A DNA stretch of 64,000 nucleotides, from contig NZ_CP102486.1 of assembly GCF_026261605.1 (NCBI RefSeq), forward strand, positions 2,914,001 to 2,978,000, written 5' to 3'. The translations under genes were made by a program, and so were the position numbers. Every line of letters begins with the position of its first letter. The stretch's first letter is position 1. The notes beneath the pieces are model-generated. The model had not been told where the DNA came from. It saw only the letters and a list, made by a program, of their open reading frames with translations, and made no database searches. The stretch is from Dechloromonas sp. A34. Its GTDB lineage: Bacteria > Pseudomonadota > Gammaproteobacteria > Burkholderiales > Rhodocyclaceae. This document shows, one piece after another, positions 52,280 through 62,133 of the stretch.

Positions 52280-54649
52280 ATGGCCTCAACTGAACCGGTG
52301 CTTGCCGCCGAACAACTCAAGCGGATGGATGCCTGGTGGCGGGCCGCCAACTACCTTTCGGTCGGACAGATCTACCTGCTCGACAATCCGCTGCTCAGGC
52401 AACCGCTGCTGCGCGAGCACATCAAGCCGCGCCTGCTCGGCCACTGGGGCACGACGCCCGGCCTGAACTTCATCTACGTGCATATGAACCGCGTCATCAA
52501 GGCGCGCGACCTGAGCATGATCTACATTGCCGGTCCCGGTCACGGCGGCCCGGCGGTGGTCGCCAACACCTGGCTGGAAGGCAGCTACAGCGAGCTGTAT
52601 TCCGATATCTCGCAGGACGAGGAGGGCATGCGCCGGCTGTTCCGGCAGTTCTCCTTCCCCGGTGGTATTCCCAGCCACGCCGCACCGGAAACGCCGGGCT
52701 CGATTCACGAGGGCGGCGAACTCGGCTATGCCCTGTTCCATGCCTACGGCGCGGTCTTCGACAACCCCGATCTGATCGCCTGCTGTGTCGTCGGCGACGG
52801 CGAAGCGGAAACCGGGCCGCTGGCCACCTCCTGGCATTCCAACAAGTTCCTGAATCCGAAGACCGACGGCGCGGTGCTGCCGATCCTCCATCTCAACGGC
52901 TACAAGATCGCCAATCCGGCGGTGCTGGCGCGGATCAGCCACAGCGAGCTGGAATCCCTGTTCGTCGGCTACGGCTACAAGCCGATCTTCGTCGAAGGTG
53001 ACGAGCCGGAAAAAATGCATCAGCTGATGGCGGCGGCGGTCGACATGGCACTCGACGAAATTCGCGACATCCAGCACCAGGCCCGGCAAAGTGGCGAAAC
53101 GATCCGCCCGCGCTGGCCGATGATCGTGTTGCGTTCGCCCAAGGGGTGGACCGGGCCCAAGGAAGTCGACGGCAAGAAGAGCGAAGGCAACTGGCGTTCG
53201 CATCAGGTGCCGTTCAGCGACATGGAAAAGCCGGAACACATTCACCTGCTGGAGGACTGGATGCAGTCCTACTTCCCGCGCGAACTGTTCGATGCCGAGG
53301 GCCGGCTCAACGAGGAACTGGCGGCCCTGGCACCCGCCGGCGAACGGCGCATGGGGGCCAATCCCCATGCCAACGGCGGCGTGCTGCTGCACGACCTGCG
53401 GCTGCCCGATTTTCGCGACTACGCCGTAGACGTCCCAACCCCCGGCAGCAAGCGGGCCGAATCGACGCGTTCGATGGGTTTCTTCCTGCGCGACGTGATG
53501 CAAAAGAACCCGCACAATTTCCGCGTCTTCGGGCCCGATGAAACCGCTTCCAACCGCCTCGGCGCCTTGTTCGAGGTCACCAACCGGACCTGGATGGCCG
53601 ATCTGCAAGCCGACGACGATCATCTCGCCGCCGATGGCCGGGTCATGGAAATCCTCTCCGAGCACGCCTGTGAGGGCTGGCTCGAAGGCTACCTGCTGAC
53701 CGGCCGGCATGGCCTGTTTTCCTGCTACGAGGCCTTCATCCACATCATCGACTCGATGTTCAACCAGCACGCCAAGTGGCTCAAGGTCTGCGGCGAGATT
53801 CCCTGGCGGCGACCGATCGCCTCGCTGAATATCCTGCTCACCTCGCACGTCTGGCGCCAGGACCACAACGGTTTCTCGCACCAGGACCCGGGCTTCATCG
53901 ACCACGTCGTGAACAAGAAGGCCGACATCATCCGCGTCTATCTGCCGCCCGATGCCAACACACTGCTCTACGTCACCGACGAGTGCCTGAAGAGCCGCAA
54001 CCTGGTCAATGTCATCGTCGCCGGCAAGCAGCCGGAACGGCAGTGGCTGGACATGGCGGCGGCGATCAACCACGCCAGTGCCGGCATCGGCATGTGGGAA
54101 TGGGCCTGCAGCGACCAGGACGGCGAGCCGGACATCGTGCTCGCCGCGGCCGGCGACGTGCCGACCCTGGAAATGCTGGCCGCCATCGACATCCTGCGCC
54201 AGATCGCGCCAGACTTGAAAATCCGCTTCATCAACGTCGTCAACCTGATGACCCTGCAACCGCGGGAAGAACATCCGCACGGTCTGTCGGATGCCGAATT
54301 TATTTCACTGTTCCGCAGCGACACGCCCATCCTCTTCGCCTATCACGGCTACCCCTGGCTGATTCACCGCCTGACCTACCGCCGCAGCAACCACGCCAAC
54401 CTGCACGTCCGCGGCTACAAGGAGGAGGGCACGACGACGACGCCTTTCGACATGGTGGTCCTGAATAACCTCGACCGCTTCAATCTGGTAATGGATGTGG
54501 CGAACCAGGTGCCCAAGCTGCAGGCGCAGGCGGCCCACATCAAGCAGCAGATGCGCGACAAGCTCAACCAGCACACCCAGTACATCCACGAACACGGCGA
54601 AGACATGCCGGAAATTCGCGACTGGAAATGGCCGGAGGCCAAGGCATGA
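52280..54649 (+). CDS. xfp: Phosphoketolase
   Basis: 789 aa, with RBS AAGGAGAAG. It has [40 protein letters not shown], then [19 protein letters not shown]. It is a thiamine-diphosphate enzyme that cleaves xylulose-5-phosphate (and possibly fructose-6-phosphate) to acetyl phosphate plus glyceraldehyde-3-phosphate (or erythrose-4-phosphate). It overlaps transaldolase by ATGA, so one operon. No acetate kinase or phosphotransacetylase gene lies in the window. Confidence 0.95.
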   Translation: MASTEPVLAAEQLKRMDAWWRAANYLSVGQIYLLDNPLLRQPLLREHIKPRLLGHWGTTPGLNFIYVHMNRVIKARDLSMIYIAGPGHGGPAVVANTWLEGSYSELYSDISQDEEGMRRLFRQFSFPGGIPSHAAPETPGSIHEGGELGYALFHAYGAVFDNPDLIACCVVGDGEAETGPLATSWHSNKFLNPKTDGAVLPILHLNGYKIANPAVLARISHSELESLFVGYGYKPIFVEGDEPEKMHQLMAAAVDMALDEIRDIQHQARQSGETIRPRWPMIVLRSPKGWTGPKEVDGKKSEGNWRSHQVPFSDMEKPEHIHLLEDWMQSYFPRELFDAEGRLNEELAALAPAGERRMGANPHANGGVLLHDLRLPDFRDYAVDVPTPGSKRAESTRSMGFFLRDVMQKNPHNFRVFGPDETASNRLGALFEVTNRTWMADLQADDDHLAADGRVMEILSEHACEGWLEGYLLTGRHGLFSCYEAFIHIIDSMFNQHAKWLKVCGEIPWRRPIASLNILLTSHVWRQDHNGFSHQDPGFIDHVVNKKADIIRVYLPPDANTLLYVTDECLKSRNLVNVIVAGKQPERQWLDMAAAINHASAGIGMWEWACSDQDGEPDIVLAAAGDVPTLEMLAAIDILRQIAPDLKIRFINVVNLMTLQPREEHPHGLSDAEFISLFRSDTPILFAYHGYPWLIHRLTYRRSNHANLHVRGYKEEGTTTTPFDMVVLNNLDRFNLVMDVANQVPKLQAQAAHIKQQMRDKLNQHTQYIHEHGEDMPEIRDWKWPEAKA

Positions 54650-55731
54650 ACGAGAACCCCCTGTTGGCGCTGAAAGCGCTGGGCCAGCACGTCTGGCTCG
54701 ACAACTTGTCGCGCACCCTGTTGCGCGAAGGCAAGCTGCTGCGCCTGATCGGCGAGGACGGCATCGATGGCGTGACCTCGAATCCCGCCATCTTCCAGAA
54801 AGCCATTGCCGGCAGTCCGTACTATGCCGAGGATCTGGAACGCCTGCGCGCTGCCGGGCTGGATGCCGAGGCGATTTACGAAGGGCTGGTCATTCCCGAT
54901 ATCCAGGCTGCCTGCAACATCCTGTGGCCGGACTATGTCGCCAGTAGCGGCGAGTTTGGCTATGTCAGCCTGGAAGTCTCGCCGGAACTGGCGCATGACG
55001 CGGCGGCGACCGAAGCCGCGGCACTGAGATTGCGCGCGGCGGTGGAACGCGACAACCTGCTGATCAAGGTGCCGGGCACGCCGGCCGGGATACAGGCTTT
55101 CGAAAACCTGACCGCGGCCGGGGTCAGCGTCAATGTCACGCTGATCTTTTCGCTGGCCCAGTACGAGGCCGTAGCCCAGGCCTATCTGCGCGGGACATTG
55201 CGCTGGGTGGCAAGCGGCGGGCACGCCCGGCAGGTACGCTCGGTGGCGAGCATCTTCCTGAGCCGCATCGATACGCTGGTCGATAAGCTTCTGGCGGCGA
55301 TCGGCACGCCGCCGGCCACGGCGATGATGGGCGAGAGCGGCGTCGCCGTCGCCAAGGTTTGCTATAGGCGTTACCGGGAACTCTTTGCCGGTGCCGCCTT
55401 CAACATGCAGCGTCTGGCGTCGGTGCGCCGCCAAACCCTGCTCTGGGCCAGTACCGGCACCAAGAACCTGGCTTACAGCGACCTGCTCTATGTCGAGCCG
55501 CTGATCGGCCCGGCGACCATCAACACGCTGCCGGATGCGACCCTGACTGCTTTTCGGGAGCATGGCAAGGTGCAAGACCGGCTGGCCGAAGACATGGACC
55601 AGGCAATAGCCCGGATCGATGCCCTGGCCGGGCTGGGGATCGACCTGAACGAAGTTGGCGAAACCTTGCAGGGAGAAGGCCTGAGCCTTTTTGCCGAGGC
55701 CTATCGGGCGATCCTGCGCGAGATGGCATGA
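54646..55731 (+). CDS. tal: Transaldolase
   Basis: 361 aa from ATG 54646, which overlaps the phosphoketolase stop. [18 protein letters not shown], the Schiff-base lysine in [11 protein letters not shown] and [15 protein letters not shown] are typical. The long form matches the Tal/Pgi-type subfamily used by actinobacteria and some Proteobacteria. It links sedoheptulose-7-phosphate and glyceraldehyde-3-phosphate with erythrose-4-phosphate and fructose-6-phosphate. Confidence 0.94.
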   Translation: MNENPLLALKALGQHVWLDNLSRTLLREGKLLRLIGEDGIDGVTSNPAIFQKAIAGSPYYAEDLERLRAAGLDAEAIYEGLVIPDIQAACNILWPDYVASSGEFGYVSLEVSPELAHDAAATEAAALRLRAAVERDNLLIKVPGTPAGIQAFENLTAAGVSVNVTLIFSLAQYEAVAQAYLRGTLRWVASGGHARQVRSVASIFLSRIDTLVDKLLAAIGTPPATAMMGESGVAVAKVCYRRYRELFAGAAFNMQRLASVRRQTLLWASTGTKNLAYSDLLYVEPLIGPATINTLPDATLTAFREHGKVQDRLAEDMDQAIARIDALAGLGIDLNEVGETLQGEGLSLFAEAYRAILREMA

Positions 55732-55743
55732 TCGCCCCGGCGA

Positions 55744-56448
55744 TCAGAGCTTGCTGCTCTTGATCCAGTCGACCAGAAGTTGACTGACTTCGGCGGGCTG
55801 GTCGAGCGTCGCCAAGTGGCCGCATTGCTCGATGAGCTTGAGCTTGGCATGCTTGATGCCGTCGGCGATTTCTTTCGCCAGTTCGGGCGGCGTGATCAGG
55901 TCGTCCCGGCCGCAGATCACCAGGGTCGGGCAATTGATGGCCGCCAGGGTCGGCCGGCTGTCGGGTCGCCCCATGATCGCCCGCTGCTGGCGCTCGAAAA
56001 CCTCCTTGCCGAGGCTGGTCGCCATCGACTGGATGACGCCGCGCACGGCGGGAAGATTCATCAGCTCGGGATGCGAGAGGCGGGGTAGCAATTGCTCGGT
56101 CACCGCATCGAGATCGGTGGCGGCCAGCTCGATCAGCTCTTCACGTTTGGCGGTGGCTTCGGCACTGTCGGGGCGGGCTGTGGTGTCCATCAGGACCAGT
56201 CCGCTGACCCGCTCGGGCGCCTGACGCATGATCTCGAAGGCAACGTAGCCGCCCAGCGATAGGCCGAGCAGCACAAAACGCTCGGCCGTGGCCGCCTGCA
56301 GCACGCTGGCGGCCATCTCGGCGATGCTCCCGGCCGTGCTCAGGTCGCCGACTTCGACGGTTCCCAGTGGCGACAAGGCGGCAATCTGGTCGGTGAACAG
56401 GCTGGCATCGTTGAGCAGCCCGGGTAGCAACAAGAAATTCAGTTTCAT
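55744..56448 (-). CDS. Alpha/beta hydrolase
   Basis: 234 aa from ATG 56448, behind GGAGGAAAG. It has LLLPGLLNDASLFTDQ, the nucleophile elbow LGLSLGGYVAFE, the acid in VICGRDDLITPPE and His in EQCGHLATLDQP. It resembles pimeloyl-ACP esterase/3-oxoadipate enol-lactonase-type hydrolases. The substrate is unassigned. It is downstream of the crystallin-type gene, and converges with tal. Confidence 0.85.
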   Translation of the reverse strand: MKLNFLLLPGLLNDASLFTDQIAALSPLGTVEVGDLSTAGSIAEMAASVLQAATAERFVLLGLSLGGYVAFEIMRQAPERVSGLVLMDTTARPDSAEATAKREELIELAATDLDAVTEQLLPRLSHPELMNLPAVRGVIQSMATSLGKEVFERQQRAIMGRPDSRPTLAAINCPTLVICGRDDLITPPELAKEIADGIKHAKLKLIEQCGHLATLDQPAEVSQLLVDWIKSSKL

Positions 56449-56476
56449 TCTTTCCTCCAGAATCCAATACGGTTTT

Positions 56477-57601
56477 CTAGCTGCGCGGTTCGCCGCGCTC
56501 ATTGACGGTGACCGTCGCGCCGGGGCGGTTCGTCATCTGGATGCGATGTTCCTGACCGCGAAATTCGTAGGAGACATCCCAGTACTCGGGGCGGCTGGCG
56601 GCCGGGGTGTCGGCGCAACGCTGGACGTCACGGGTCTGGGCCGGGCTTTCGCCGCGACCGATGTTGGCGCCCAGGAACCCGCCGGCGACGGCGCCACCTG
56701 CTGTGGCCAGGTCCTTGCCGCGTCCGCCTCCGACCTGATGGCCGAGGACGCCACCGATCACGGCGCCGGCAATGGCGCCCGGAATGTTGGCCGAACTGCT
56801 TGCCGGGGCTACTTGCTCCTGCTCGATCCAGCAGCGCTGCTCGGGTGTCCCCATGACGGCGCGGACCGCAGTGACCCTGGCTTCGTACAGGCGCTCGTTG
56901 TCGCGCCGACGGCTGTCGTAAACCGGCACTGGCGGCGGGGCGTAGCGCTCATCGTCGATGCGTGCGTCGGACTGGACTTCGCGGACGGATGAAACCCGAT
57001 CGTTCAAGCCCATCGCCGCCAAGGACGGATAACGGCCCGGCCGCAAGATGACACAGCGACCGTTGAAGCCGGCGTCTTCGCAAACCTCCCAGCGGCCGTG
57101 GAGAACGACGACCGACGAGGCGCGGTCGTTGAACCCATGACGCACCATGTTGCCGACTCGTTCGTCCGTGCCGAATGAGCGGCCGGCAAAGCCCTCGTGT
57201 TCGAAGAACATGACCGGCGCGGTCGCGTTGTCCCGGGGCGGCGCCGGGGGCAGGGGGGCGTACTGGTTTTCATCGACGCGCGCATTCCGCCGGACCGGTT
57301 GTACCGAAGTAATACGGTTGTTCAAGCCCATCGAGGCGAGCGACGGGTAGTGGCCGGGACGCAGGACCACGCAGCGGCCGCGGAACCGCCGGTCATCGCA
57401 AACCTCCCAACGTTCGCTGGTGACGATTACCGACGAGGCACGGTCGTTGAACCCGAAGCGCTCGAAGTTGCGGACCTCATTTTCTGTCGAGAACGATTGC
57501 CCGGCAAAGCCTTCGCGTTCGTAAAAGGTCACTGTGGCGCTTGCCTGGGTGGCTATCGCCAGACTTGCCACGGCAAGGATGTTTCTGATACTGGAATTCA
57601 T
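56477..57601 (-). CDS. Exported beta/gamma-crystallin plus glycine-zipper protein
   Basis: 374 aa from ATG 57601. A signal peptide ends TQASA. Two beta/gamma-crystallin domains follow (about 22-100 and 120-200; FYEREGFAGQSFSTENEV, GFNDRASSVIV, CVVLRPGHYPSLASMGLNN). Next is a 17-kDa-antigen-type glycine zipper (about 280-325; IPGAIAGAVIGGVLGHQVGGG) with two cysteines. The crystallin folds bind Ca2+ and the zipper spans or binds membrane, suggesting an outer-membrane-associated stress protein. The combination in one chain is uncommon. Confidence 0.88.
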   Translation of the reverse strand: MNSSIRNILAVASLAIATQASATVTFYEREGFAGQSFSTENEVRNFERFGFNDRASSVIVTSERWEVCDDRRFRGRCVVLRPGHYPSLASMGLNNRITSVQPVRRNARVDENQYAPLPPAPPRDNATAPVMFFEHEGFAGRSFGTDERVGNMVRHGFNDRASSVVVLHGRWEVCEDAGFNGRCVILRPGRYPSLAAMGLNDRVSSVREVQSDARIDDERYAPPPVPVYDSRRRDNERLYEARVTAVRAVMGTPEQRCWIEQEQVAPASSSANIPGAIAGAVIGGVLGHQVGGGRGKDLATAGGAVAGGFLGANIGRGESPAQTRDVQRCADTPAASRPEYWDVSYEFRGQEHRIQMTNRPGATVTVNERGEPRS

Positions 57602-57735
57602 TTGTCTCTCCTGTGAAAGCGGAATCCGCCGAGGTCCTGCGGGGAGCAGGGCGCAGGGCCAAAGCATGGGAAGTTCCGCTTGTCCAGAATGTTGTGGAAC
57701 ACCTCCGGCGAACGGGGCATTGCTGTTGTGAATGA

Positions 57736-57779
57736 ACCATAGTCCGCGCCGCCATCGCGGGTCTGTGCGCTGCCACACC
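57736..57779 (-). promoter_or_regulatory. Crp-type operator plus -10 for crystallin gene
   Basis: Minus-strand GGTGTGGCAGCGCACAGA (57779-57762) mismatches only at position 1. TATGGT (57741-57736), preceded by C, is one base further than the usual spacing. The gap to the ATG is 160 bp. Confidence 0.62.
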
Positions 57780-57871
57780 AATCGCGCGGCGACCTTGGTA
57801 TGGACCTCAGGCAGCGCGATCTATCCGCGTTCAATCCAGTCTGCGCTCAGCGCTTGTTCGAAAGGCCTATA

Positions 57872-57914
57872 TGAGCGTTGGCGTACAGAGCACCAGGCGC
57901 GTCGCAGGTAAGGT
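57872..57914 (+). promoter_or_regulatory. Crp-type operator plus -10 for small peptide genes
   Basis: TGAGCGTTGGCGTACAGA (57872-57889) has one mismatch (position 3). TAAGGT (57909-57914) lies at the exact spacing. The predicted start is 57921. Confidence 0.72.
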
Positions 57915-57984
57915 GGTCTTTGGCATCTCGTGAATCTTCTTGGAGACGCGAGTCGCTTACGCAACCATGCGAAAGGAAACGCTC

Positions 57985-58059
57985 ATGAACAACATCATCT
58001 ACATCGTCGGGCTGGTCGTCGTCATCATTGCTGTCATGTCATTTTTCGGTCTGCGCTAA
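57985..58059 (+). CDS. 24-residue single-span membrane peptide
   Basis: ATG 57985 follows AAAGGAAACGCTC and reads MNNIIYIVGLVVVIIAVMSF, then FGLR and a stop. It is one hydrophobic helix. Similar tiny peptides recur in Burkholderiales and Rhodocyclales genomes and are often unannotated. The operator promoter at 57872-57914 supports expression. The function is unknown. Confidence 0.7.
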   Translation: MNNIIYIVGLVVVIIAVMSFFGLR

Positions 58060-58083
58060 GCGCCGACTACTCAGGAGGATTTC

Positions 58084-58239
58084 ATGAAACAGCGCCCCAA
58101 CGACCCGCAGCAGAAATCGGGACAACTACCATCATCCTTGTCGGAAGCGGTGACCAAACAAAAGCAGCGCGCCGAACAACGCGAGGTCTCCGGCCGGCAC
58201 AAGAATGATGGCTCCAAAGCACGCAAGGGTGGCCGTTAA
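58084..58239 (+). CDS. Small basic hydrophilic protein
   Basis: 51 aa from ATG 58084, behind a strong AGGAGG. It is rich in Lys, Arg and Gln (KQRPNDPQQKSGQ, then TKQKQRAEQREVSGRHKNDG). There is no domain. It lies 24 bp after the membrane peptide, and its end overlaps the CheB-type gene, so the three are probably co-expressed. Confidence 0.65.
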   Translation: MKQRPNDPQQKSGQLPSSLSEAVTKQKQRAEQREVSGRHKNDGSKARKGGR

Positions 58240-58858
58240 GGGAACCCCTGGCGGCGTGGACGGCAGGCATTCCGACGGCGTGCCCGGCATAAAAAACTTC
58301 CCGATCGTTTGCGTCGGCGGTTCAGCCGGCGGCCTTGACGCCTACATCCGGCTATTGAAAAACCTGCCGCCGGATATGGGTGTGGCCATCGTGATCGTCA
58401 ATCACATCACGATCATGCCAACGCAGCTCCATCAAGTGCTTCCCCGCTTCACCACCATGCCGGTGGACCTGATCACGGAAAATCTGGTCATCGAGCCCAA
58501 CCGGGTATTCATCATCCCGGCAAACCGCGATTTGCACGTCGAGAATGGCGAGTTTCACCTCAAGCCGATCTCGAAGCCGCTGGGCTGGCCCGATGTCATC
58601 ACCGTCTTCCTGCGCTCCCTGACCAACCACTGGGAGGGCAAACTGATCGCAATCATCGTCTCGGGTTACGACGGCGACGGTGCAGCCGCCCTGTGCGGTA
58701 TCAAGGAGGTCGGCGGCATCACCATCGCGCAAAAACTCAGTACGGCAATTCAGCCCGACATGCCGGAAAGCGCCATCGCCAGCGGTTGCATCGATTTTGT
58801 GCTGTCGCCGGAAGCGATGGCTCATGAGATTGTGCGCATCGCCAACTTGCAGCTCTGA
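58205..58858 (+). CDS. Stand-alone CheB-type methylesterase domain protein
   Basis: 217 aa from ATG 58205 (ATG 58208 also possible). The CheB catalytic segments are present: VCVGGSAGGLDAYIRLL (Ser), IVNHITIMPTQLHQVL (His), IVSGYDGDGAAALCG (Asp). No receiver is attached. It may demethylate or deamidate a chemotaxis-like receptor or act with the convergent hybrid kinase. The frame starts inside the preceding small gene. Confidence 0.85.
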   Translation: MMAPKHARVAVKGTPGGVDGRHSDGVPGIKNFPIVCVGGSAGGLDAYIRLLKNLPPDMGVAIVIVNHITIMPTQLHQVLPRFTTMPVDLITENLVIEPNRVFIIPANRDLHVENGEFHLKPISKPLGWPDVITVFLRSLTNHWEGKLIAIIVSGYDGDGAAALCGIKEVGGITIAQKLSTAIQPDMPESAIASGCIDFVLSPEAMAHEIVRIANLQL

Positions 58859-58906
58859 ACGGTAGCCTGAATTCCCCCGGCAAGCAGCCGGTTTCGGGAT
58901 GCCCGG

Positions 58907-61069
58907 CTAGCGGGGCGCCAGCCATTTCAGCAGAGTGATGAACAGGACACGCGGATTAACCGGCTTGGTAATGAAGTCGTTCATGCCGGCGTCGAGGCAG
59001 CGCGCCTTGTCCTCGCTAAAGGCATTGGCCGTCATCGCCACAATCGGCAGCTGGGCGCCGGCAGGCAACTGCCGTATCTGGCGGGTCGCCTCCAGTCCAT
59101 CCATGTTGGGCATCTGCATGTCCATCAGGATCAGGTCGTAGTGATTGATGCCGGCCAGTCTGAGCGCCTCGACCCCATCGTTGGCACACTCCACGGATTG
59201 CCCGACAAGCTTCAACATTTCCAGCGTGACTTCCCGGTTGATCGGCTCGTCTTCCGCCAGCAGAATTCGACGACCGCGAAATTCGCGGAGTAGCTTTTCT
59301 TCAGCCGAGTCGGCTGCGGCGGCCGCGCTTGGCAGGCGGGATGCTTGCCCCTTCTTGAGCCGCGCGGTGAACCAGAAGGTGCTGCCGACACCGGGCGTGC
59401 TCGATACCCCGGCGGTGCCGCCCATCAGCTGGGCCAGCTTGCGCGTGATGGCCAGGCCCAGTCCGGTGCCACCGTACTGGCGCGTCGTCGAATTGTCGGC
59501 CTGTTCAAAGGAAGAAAATAGTTTCGGGATGACGCCTGGGGCAATGCCTATTCCGGTGTCCTCGACCTCGAAGCGAACCAGTACGCTGTCGTCCGTTTCC
59601 TCGTCCGGGTGCGCCCGCAAGGTAACGGCGCCCGTTTCGGTGAATTTGACGGCGTTCGCTGCAAGATTAAGCAGGGCCTGCTGGAGCCGGGTCGGATCAC
59701 CGATCAGATGATGGGGGAGGGGTTGGGTGTCGACTTGCAGCTGAAGCTCCTTGGCCCGCGCCCGGTCGAACAGCATCGAGGCGACATTGGCGACCAGACT
59801 GCCGACGCTGACTTCGCTTTCGTCGAGGGCGAACTTGCCCGCGTCGATTTTCGACAGGTCGAGGATGGCATCGATGATCGCCAGCAGGTGATTGGCGGCG
59901 CCGGCAATTTTCTCCAACTTGTCCGATTCGTCCGCGCTCAATCCGCTGCGGCGCTGCAGGAGCATGGTCAACCCGACGATGGCATTCATCGGCGTGCGAA
60001 TTTCGTGACTCATGTTGGCAAGGAATGAACTCTTGGCGCGACTGGCCGCCGAGGCGACCACCACCTGCTCCTTGAGTTGCCGGTTGAGTTCGATGATTTC
60101 GCCGGAACGCTGGCTAACCAGCGTTTCAAGATGGTGGCGATGCTGGTCGAGTTCCTCGGCGTTACGTTTGTGCTCGCTGACGTCTTCCTTGATCGCGACA
60201 TAGTGCGTAATTTGGCCATCGGCCTGGCGTACCGGCGAGATGATGGCTTTCTCGACAAAGACTTCGCCATTCTTGCGCCGGTTGATGAACTCGCCATGCC
60301 AGGTTTCGCCGCTGGTCAGGGTTTGCCACATCTCGCCATAGGTTTCGCGTGGCGTTTGGCCGGAATGCAGCAGGCGCGGATTCTTGCCGAGGACTTCGTC
60401 GAGTGCATAGCCCGAGGCCACCGTGCAGGCGGCATTGGCATATTCGATATTGCCTTCCAGGTCGGTGATCACAACGCTTTGCGTGGTTTGTTCGACCGCC
60501 AGGGCCAATTGGCTTAGCTTGTCTTCGGCCAGTTTCGTGGCGCTGATGTCCACCACGGCCGCACGGAAAACCTCACCCTCGCCACTGAGCACCGTTTCGA
60601 CATGGACGAATGGGCTTTTGGCGGCCGGGTCGCCGGTGACCAGGGCAATGTCACAGGTTTCACGGTCATGGCTGACGAATGCCTTGTTCAGCAACTCGGC
60701 AAATACCGGGCGGGCAGCAAGCGCGATGAAATCGGCGAAATGGCGACCGATCAAGCGGATGCGATCAACGCCCAGCAAACGGGCCCCTGCCAGATTGGCC
60801 TGGCGGATGATGCCGTGGCGGGAAAAGGTGAAATAGCCGACCGGAGCGAAGTCGTACAGTTCGGTGTAGCGGGCGAGCGCCGCCTCCAGTTGAGCCTGGC
60901 TTTCCAGCAACTCGTTATTCTGTATTTCCAGTTCGATCTGATGCACCTGCAGTTCGTGCACCAGGACCGCCAGATCAACCTCCGGAGAATAAGCGCTGGC
61001 CGCCACCTGTTTGTCCAGCATTGCCTCGGCAGCCCTGCGCAGGGCTGCGGCATCATTTTCCATGGTCAT
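58907..61069 (-). CDS. PAS-PAS hybrid histidine kinase with receiver
   Basis: 720 aa. It has a short coiled N-terminus ([20 protein letters not shown]), as in the Crp-PAS proteins, then PAS (about 65-185) and PAS (about 190-310). HisKA has the phosphoacceptor in [15 protein letters not shown]. HATPase has [20 protein letters not shown] and GGTGLGLAI. The C-terminal receiver (about 600-715) has [22 protein letters not shown] and KPV. There is no transmembrane segment, so it is a cytosolic kinase. No cognate output domain is encoded next to it. Confidence 0.92.
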   Translation of the reverse strand: MTMENDAAALRRAAEAMLDKQVAASAYSPEVDLAVLVHELQVHQIELEIQNNELLESQAQLEAALARYTELYDFAPVGYFTFSRHGIIRQANLAGARLLGVDRIRLIGRHFADFIALAARPVFAELLNKAFVSHDRETCDIALVTGDPAAKSPFVHVETVLSGEGEVFRAAVVDISATKLAEDKLSQLALAVEQTTQSVVITDLEGNIEYANAACTVASGYALDEVLGKNPRLLHSGQTPRETYGEMWQTLTSGETWHGEFINRRKNGEVFVEKAIISPVRQADGQITHYVAIKEDVSEHKRNAEELDQHRHHLETLVSQRSGEIIELNRQLKEQVVVASAASRAKSSFLANMSHEIRTPMNAIVGLTMLLQRRSGLSADESDKLEKIAGAANHLLAIIDAILDLSKIDAGKFALDESEVSVGSLVANVASMLFDRARAKELQLQVDTQPLPHHLIGDPTRLQQALLNLAANAVKFTETGAVTLRAHPDEETDDSVLVRFEVEDTGIGIAPGVIPKLFSSFEQADNSTTRQYGGTGLGLAITRKLAQLMGGTAGVSSTPGVGSTFWFTARLKKGQASRLPSAAAAADSAEEKLLREFRGRRILLAEDEPINREVTLEMLKLVGQSVECANDGVEALRLAGINHYDLILMDMQMPNMDGLEATRQIRQLPAGAQLPIVAMTANAFSEDKARCLDAGMNDFITKPVNPRVLFITLLKWLAPR

Positions 61070-61270
61070 CGGGAGCCTTTCGGATGCAATCTTCCGCCAG
61101 CTACTGCAAGCCCATGCCGAAGGGAAATCCGGTTCATCTAGGTCCAGGCGTTGGGTCGGCTAACGGCCAGACCTTACGCTCATGCGAAAAGAATAGCCAA
61201 GCATGAATTTGCCCGGTGCATATAACGCTGTCGGTAAAAAATGGCCTGTCTCCGTGCCGCGCGAAAGTGG

Positions 61271-61299
61271 AAAAAAAGAGCCCCGACCGGCGGGGCTCC
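61271..61299 (-). terminator. Intrinsic terminator of phasin gene
   Basis: Stem GAGCCCC/GGGGCTC with a short loop is followed on the minus strand by TTTTTTT, about 29 bp after the phasin stop. Confidence 0.85.
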
Positions 61300-61327
61300 C
61301 AATTTGATAGCGCGATGGCCGTGGTCT

Positions 61328-61819
61328 TCAGGCGTGCTTCGCCGATTGCGAAGCTGTTGCCTTTGCCACTCTGGATGTAACGTCGGCCATTGCCTTGTGG
61401 TTTGCCTCCGTGATGGCGCTGACCTGATGCCCGAGGCTCTTGAATACGCCGTCGAATCCCTTGAGCCATGCGGCACTCGGGTTTGCGCCATGGCCATGCG
61501 CCGAAAAATAGGAGGTCATCAGCTGGGTCAGTTCTTGCTGGGTTTCCGTGGTCAGTTCCTGCACCTCCTGAAAATAGGCCATTGCGTTCTGCGTGGCCGT
61601 TTCGGGGATTGCCTTCTGGGCTTTCGTCGATGACGTCGAGTTGCCGGATTCAAGCATCAGGCTAGTAGCGGCGGCACTTTCCTCGAGCAGAGTCCGGGTC
61701 GTACTCAGATTCAGGTTGATCAAGTGCTCGAAGCTGGAAAGGACAATGTTCGAAAACGCCATTGCGGTGTCCGCATTGCTCTTGATTGCATCGATCTGTT
61801 CAGGGCTGTAACTCTGCAT
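61328..61819 (-). CDS. Phasin family protein
   Basis: 163 aa, all helical, without signal peptide. AFSNIVLSSFEHLINLNLST and ESAAATSLMLESGN resemble PHB-granule phasins, as does the late GHQVSAITEANHKAM. Phasins coat polyhydroxyalkanoate granules and control their size. An esterase of the PHB-depolymerase family lies at 50405. The promoter has the shared operator. Confidence 0.88.
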   Translation of the reverse strand: MQSYSPEQIDAIKSNADTAMAFSNIVLSSFEHLINLNLSTTRTLLEESAAATSLMLESGNSTSSTKAQKAIPETATQNAMAYFQEVQELTTETQQELTQLMTSYFSAHGHGANPSAAWLKGFDGVFKSLGHQVSAITEANHKAMADVTSRVAKATASQSAKHA

Positions 61820-61903
61820 TTATTGCTCCTTGTTGGCTGGATAAGGCGTTCAGCGGGGCCGGCATATCGCCTTGACCAAAATTCGCAATGAACTCCAATG
61901 TTC

Positions 61904-61946
61904 AGTCTAGGGAATCGCCACGGTACTTTCTGTTGGTTGTCACACA
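61904..61946 (-). promoter_or_regulatory. Crp-type operator plus -10 for phasin gene
   Basis: Minus-strand TGTGTGACAACCAACAGA (61946-61929) has one mismatch. TAGACT (61909-61904), preceded by C, lies at the exact spacing. The predicted start is 61897, a 77-nt leader. Confidence 0.72.
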
Positions 61947-62013
61947 TAGCGATTGGCAGCTGCTGCTTGACATGCGGAGTCAATTGGACGTGCTTTTTGT
62001 GATTGTCACGATA

Positions 62014-62056
62014 TGTGCGGAAACGAACATACCAACTGCGAATTTCTGACTATAGT
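62014..62056 (+). promoter_or_regulatory. Crp-type operator plus -10 for Crp-PAS gene, perfect consensus
   Basis: TGTGCGGAAACGAACATA (62014-62031) matches every consensus position. TATAGT (62051-62056), preceded by C, lies at the exact spacing. The predicted start is 62063, a 70-nt leader. It suggests autoregulation. Confidence 0.78.
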
Positions 62057-62133
62057 TTTTCCATTGGCATAAGACGTTCGGGTTTTTGCCCGAGATGCAG
62101 TTCCAGAAAAAATGCCAGGGGAGCACGGTTGCG

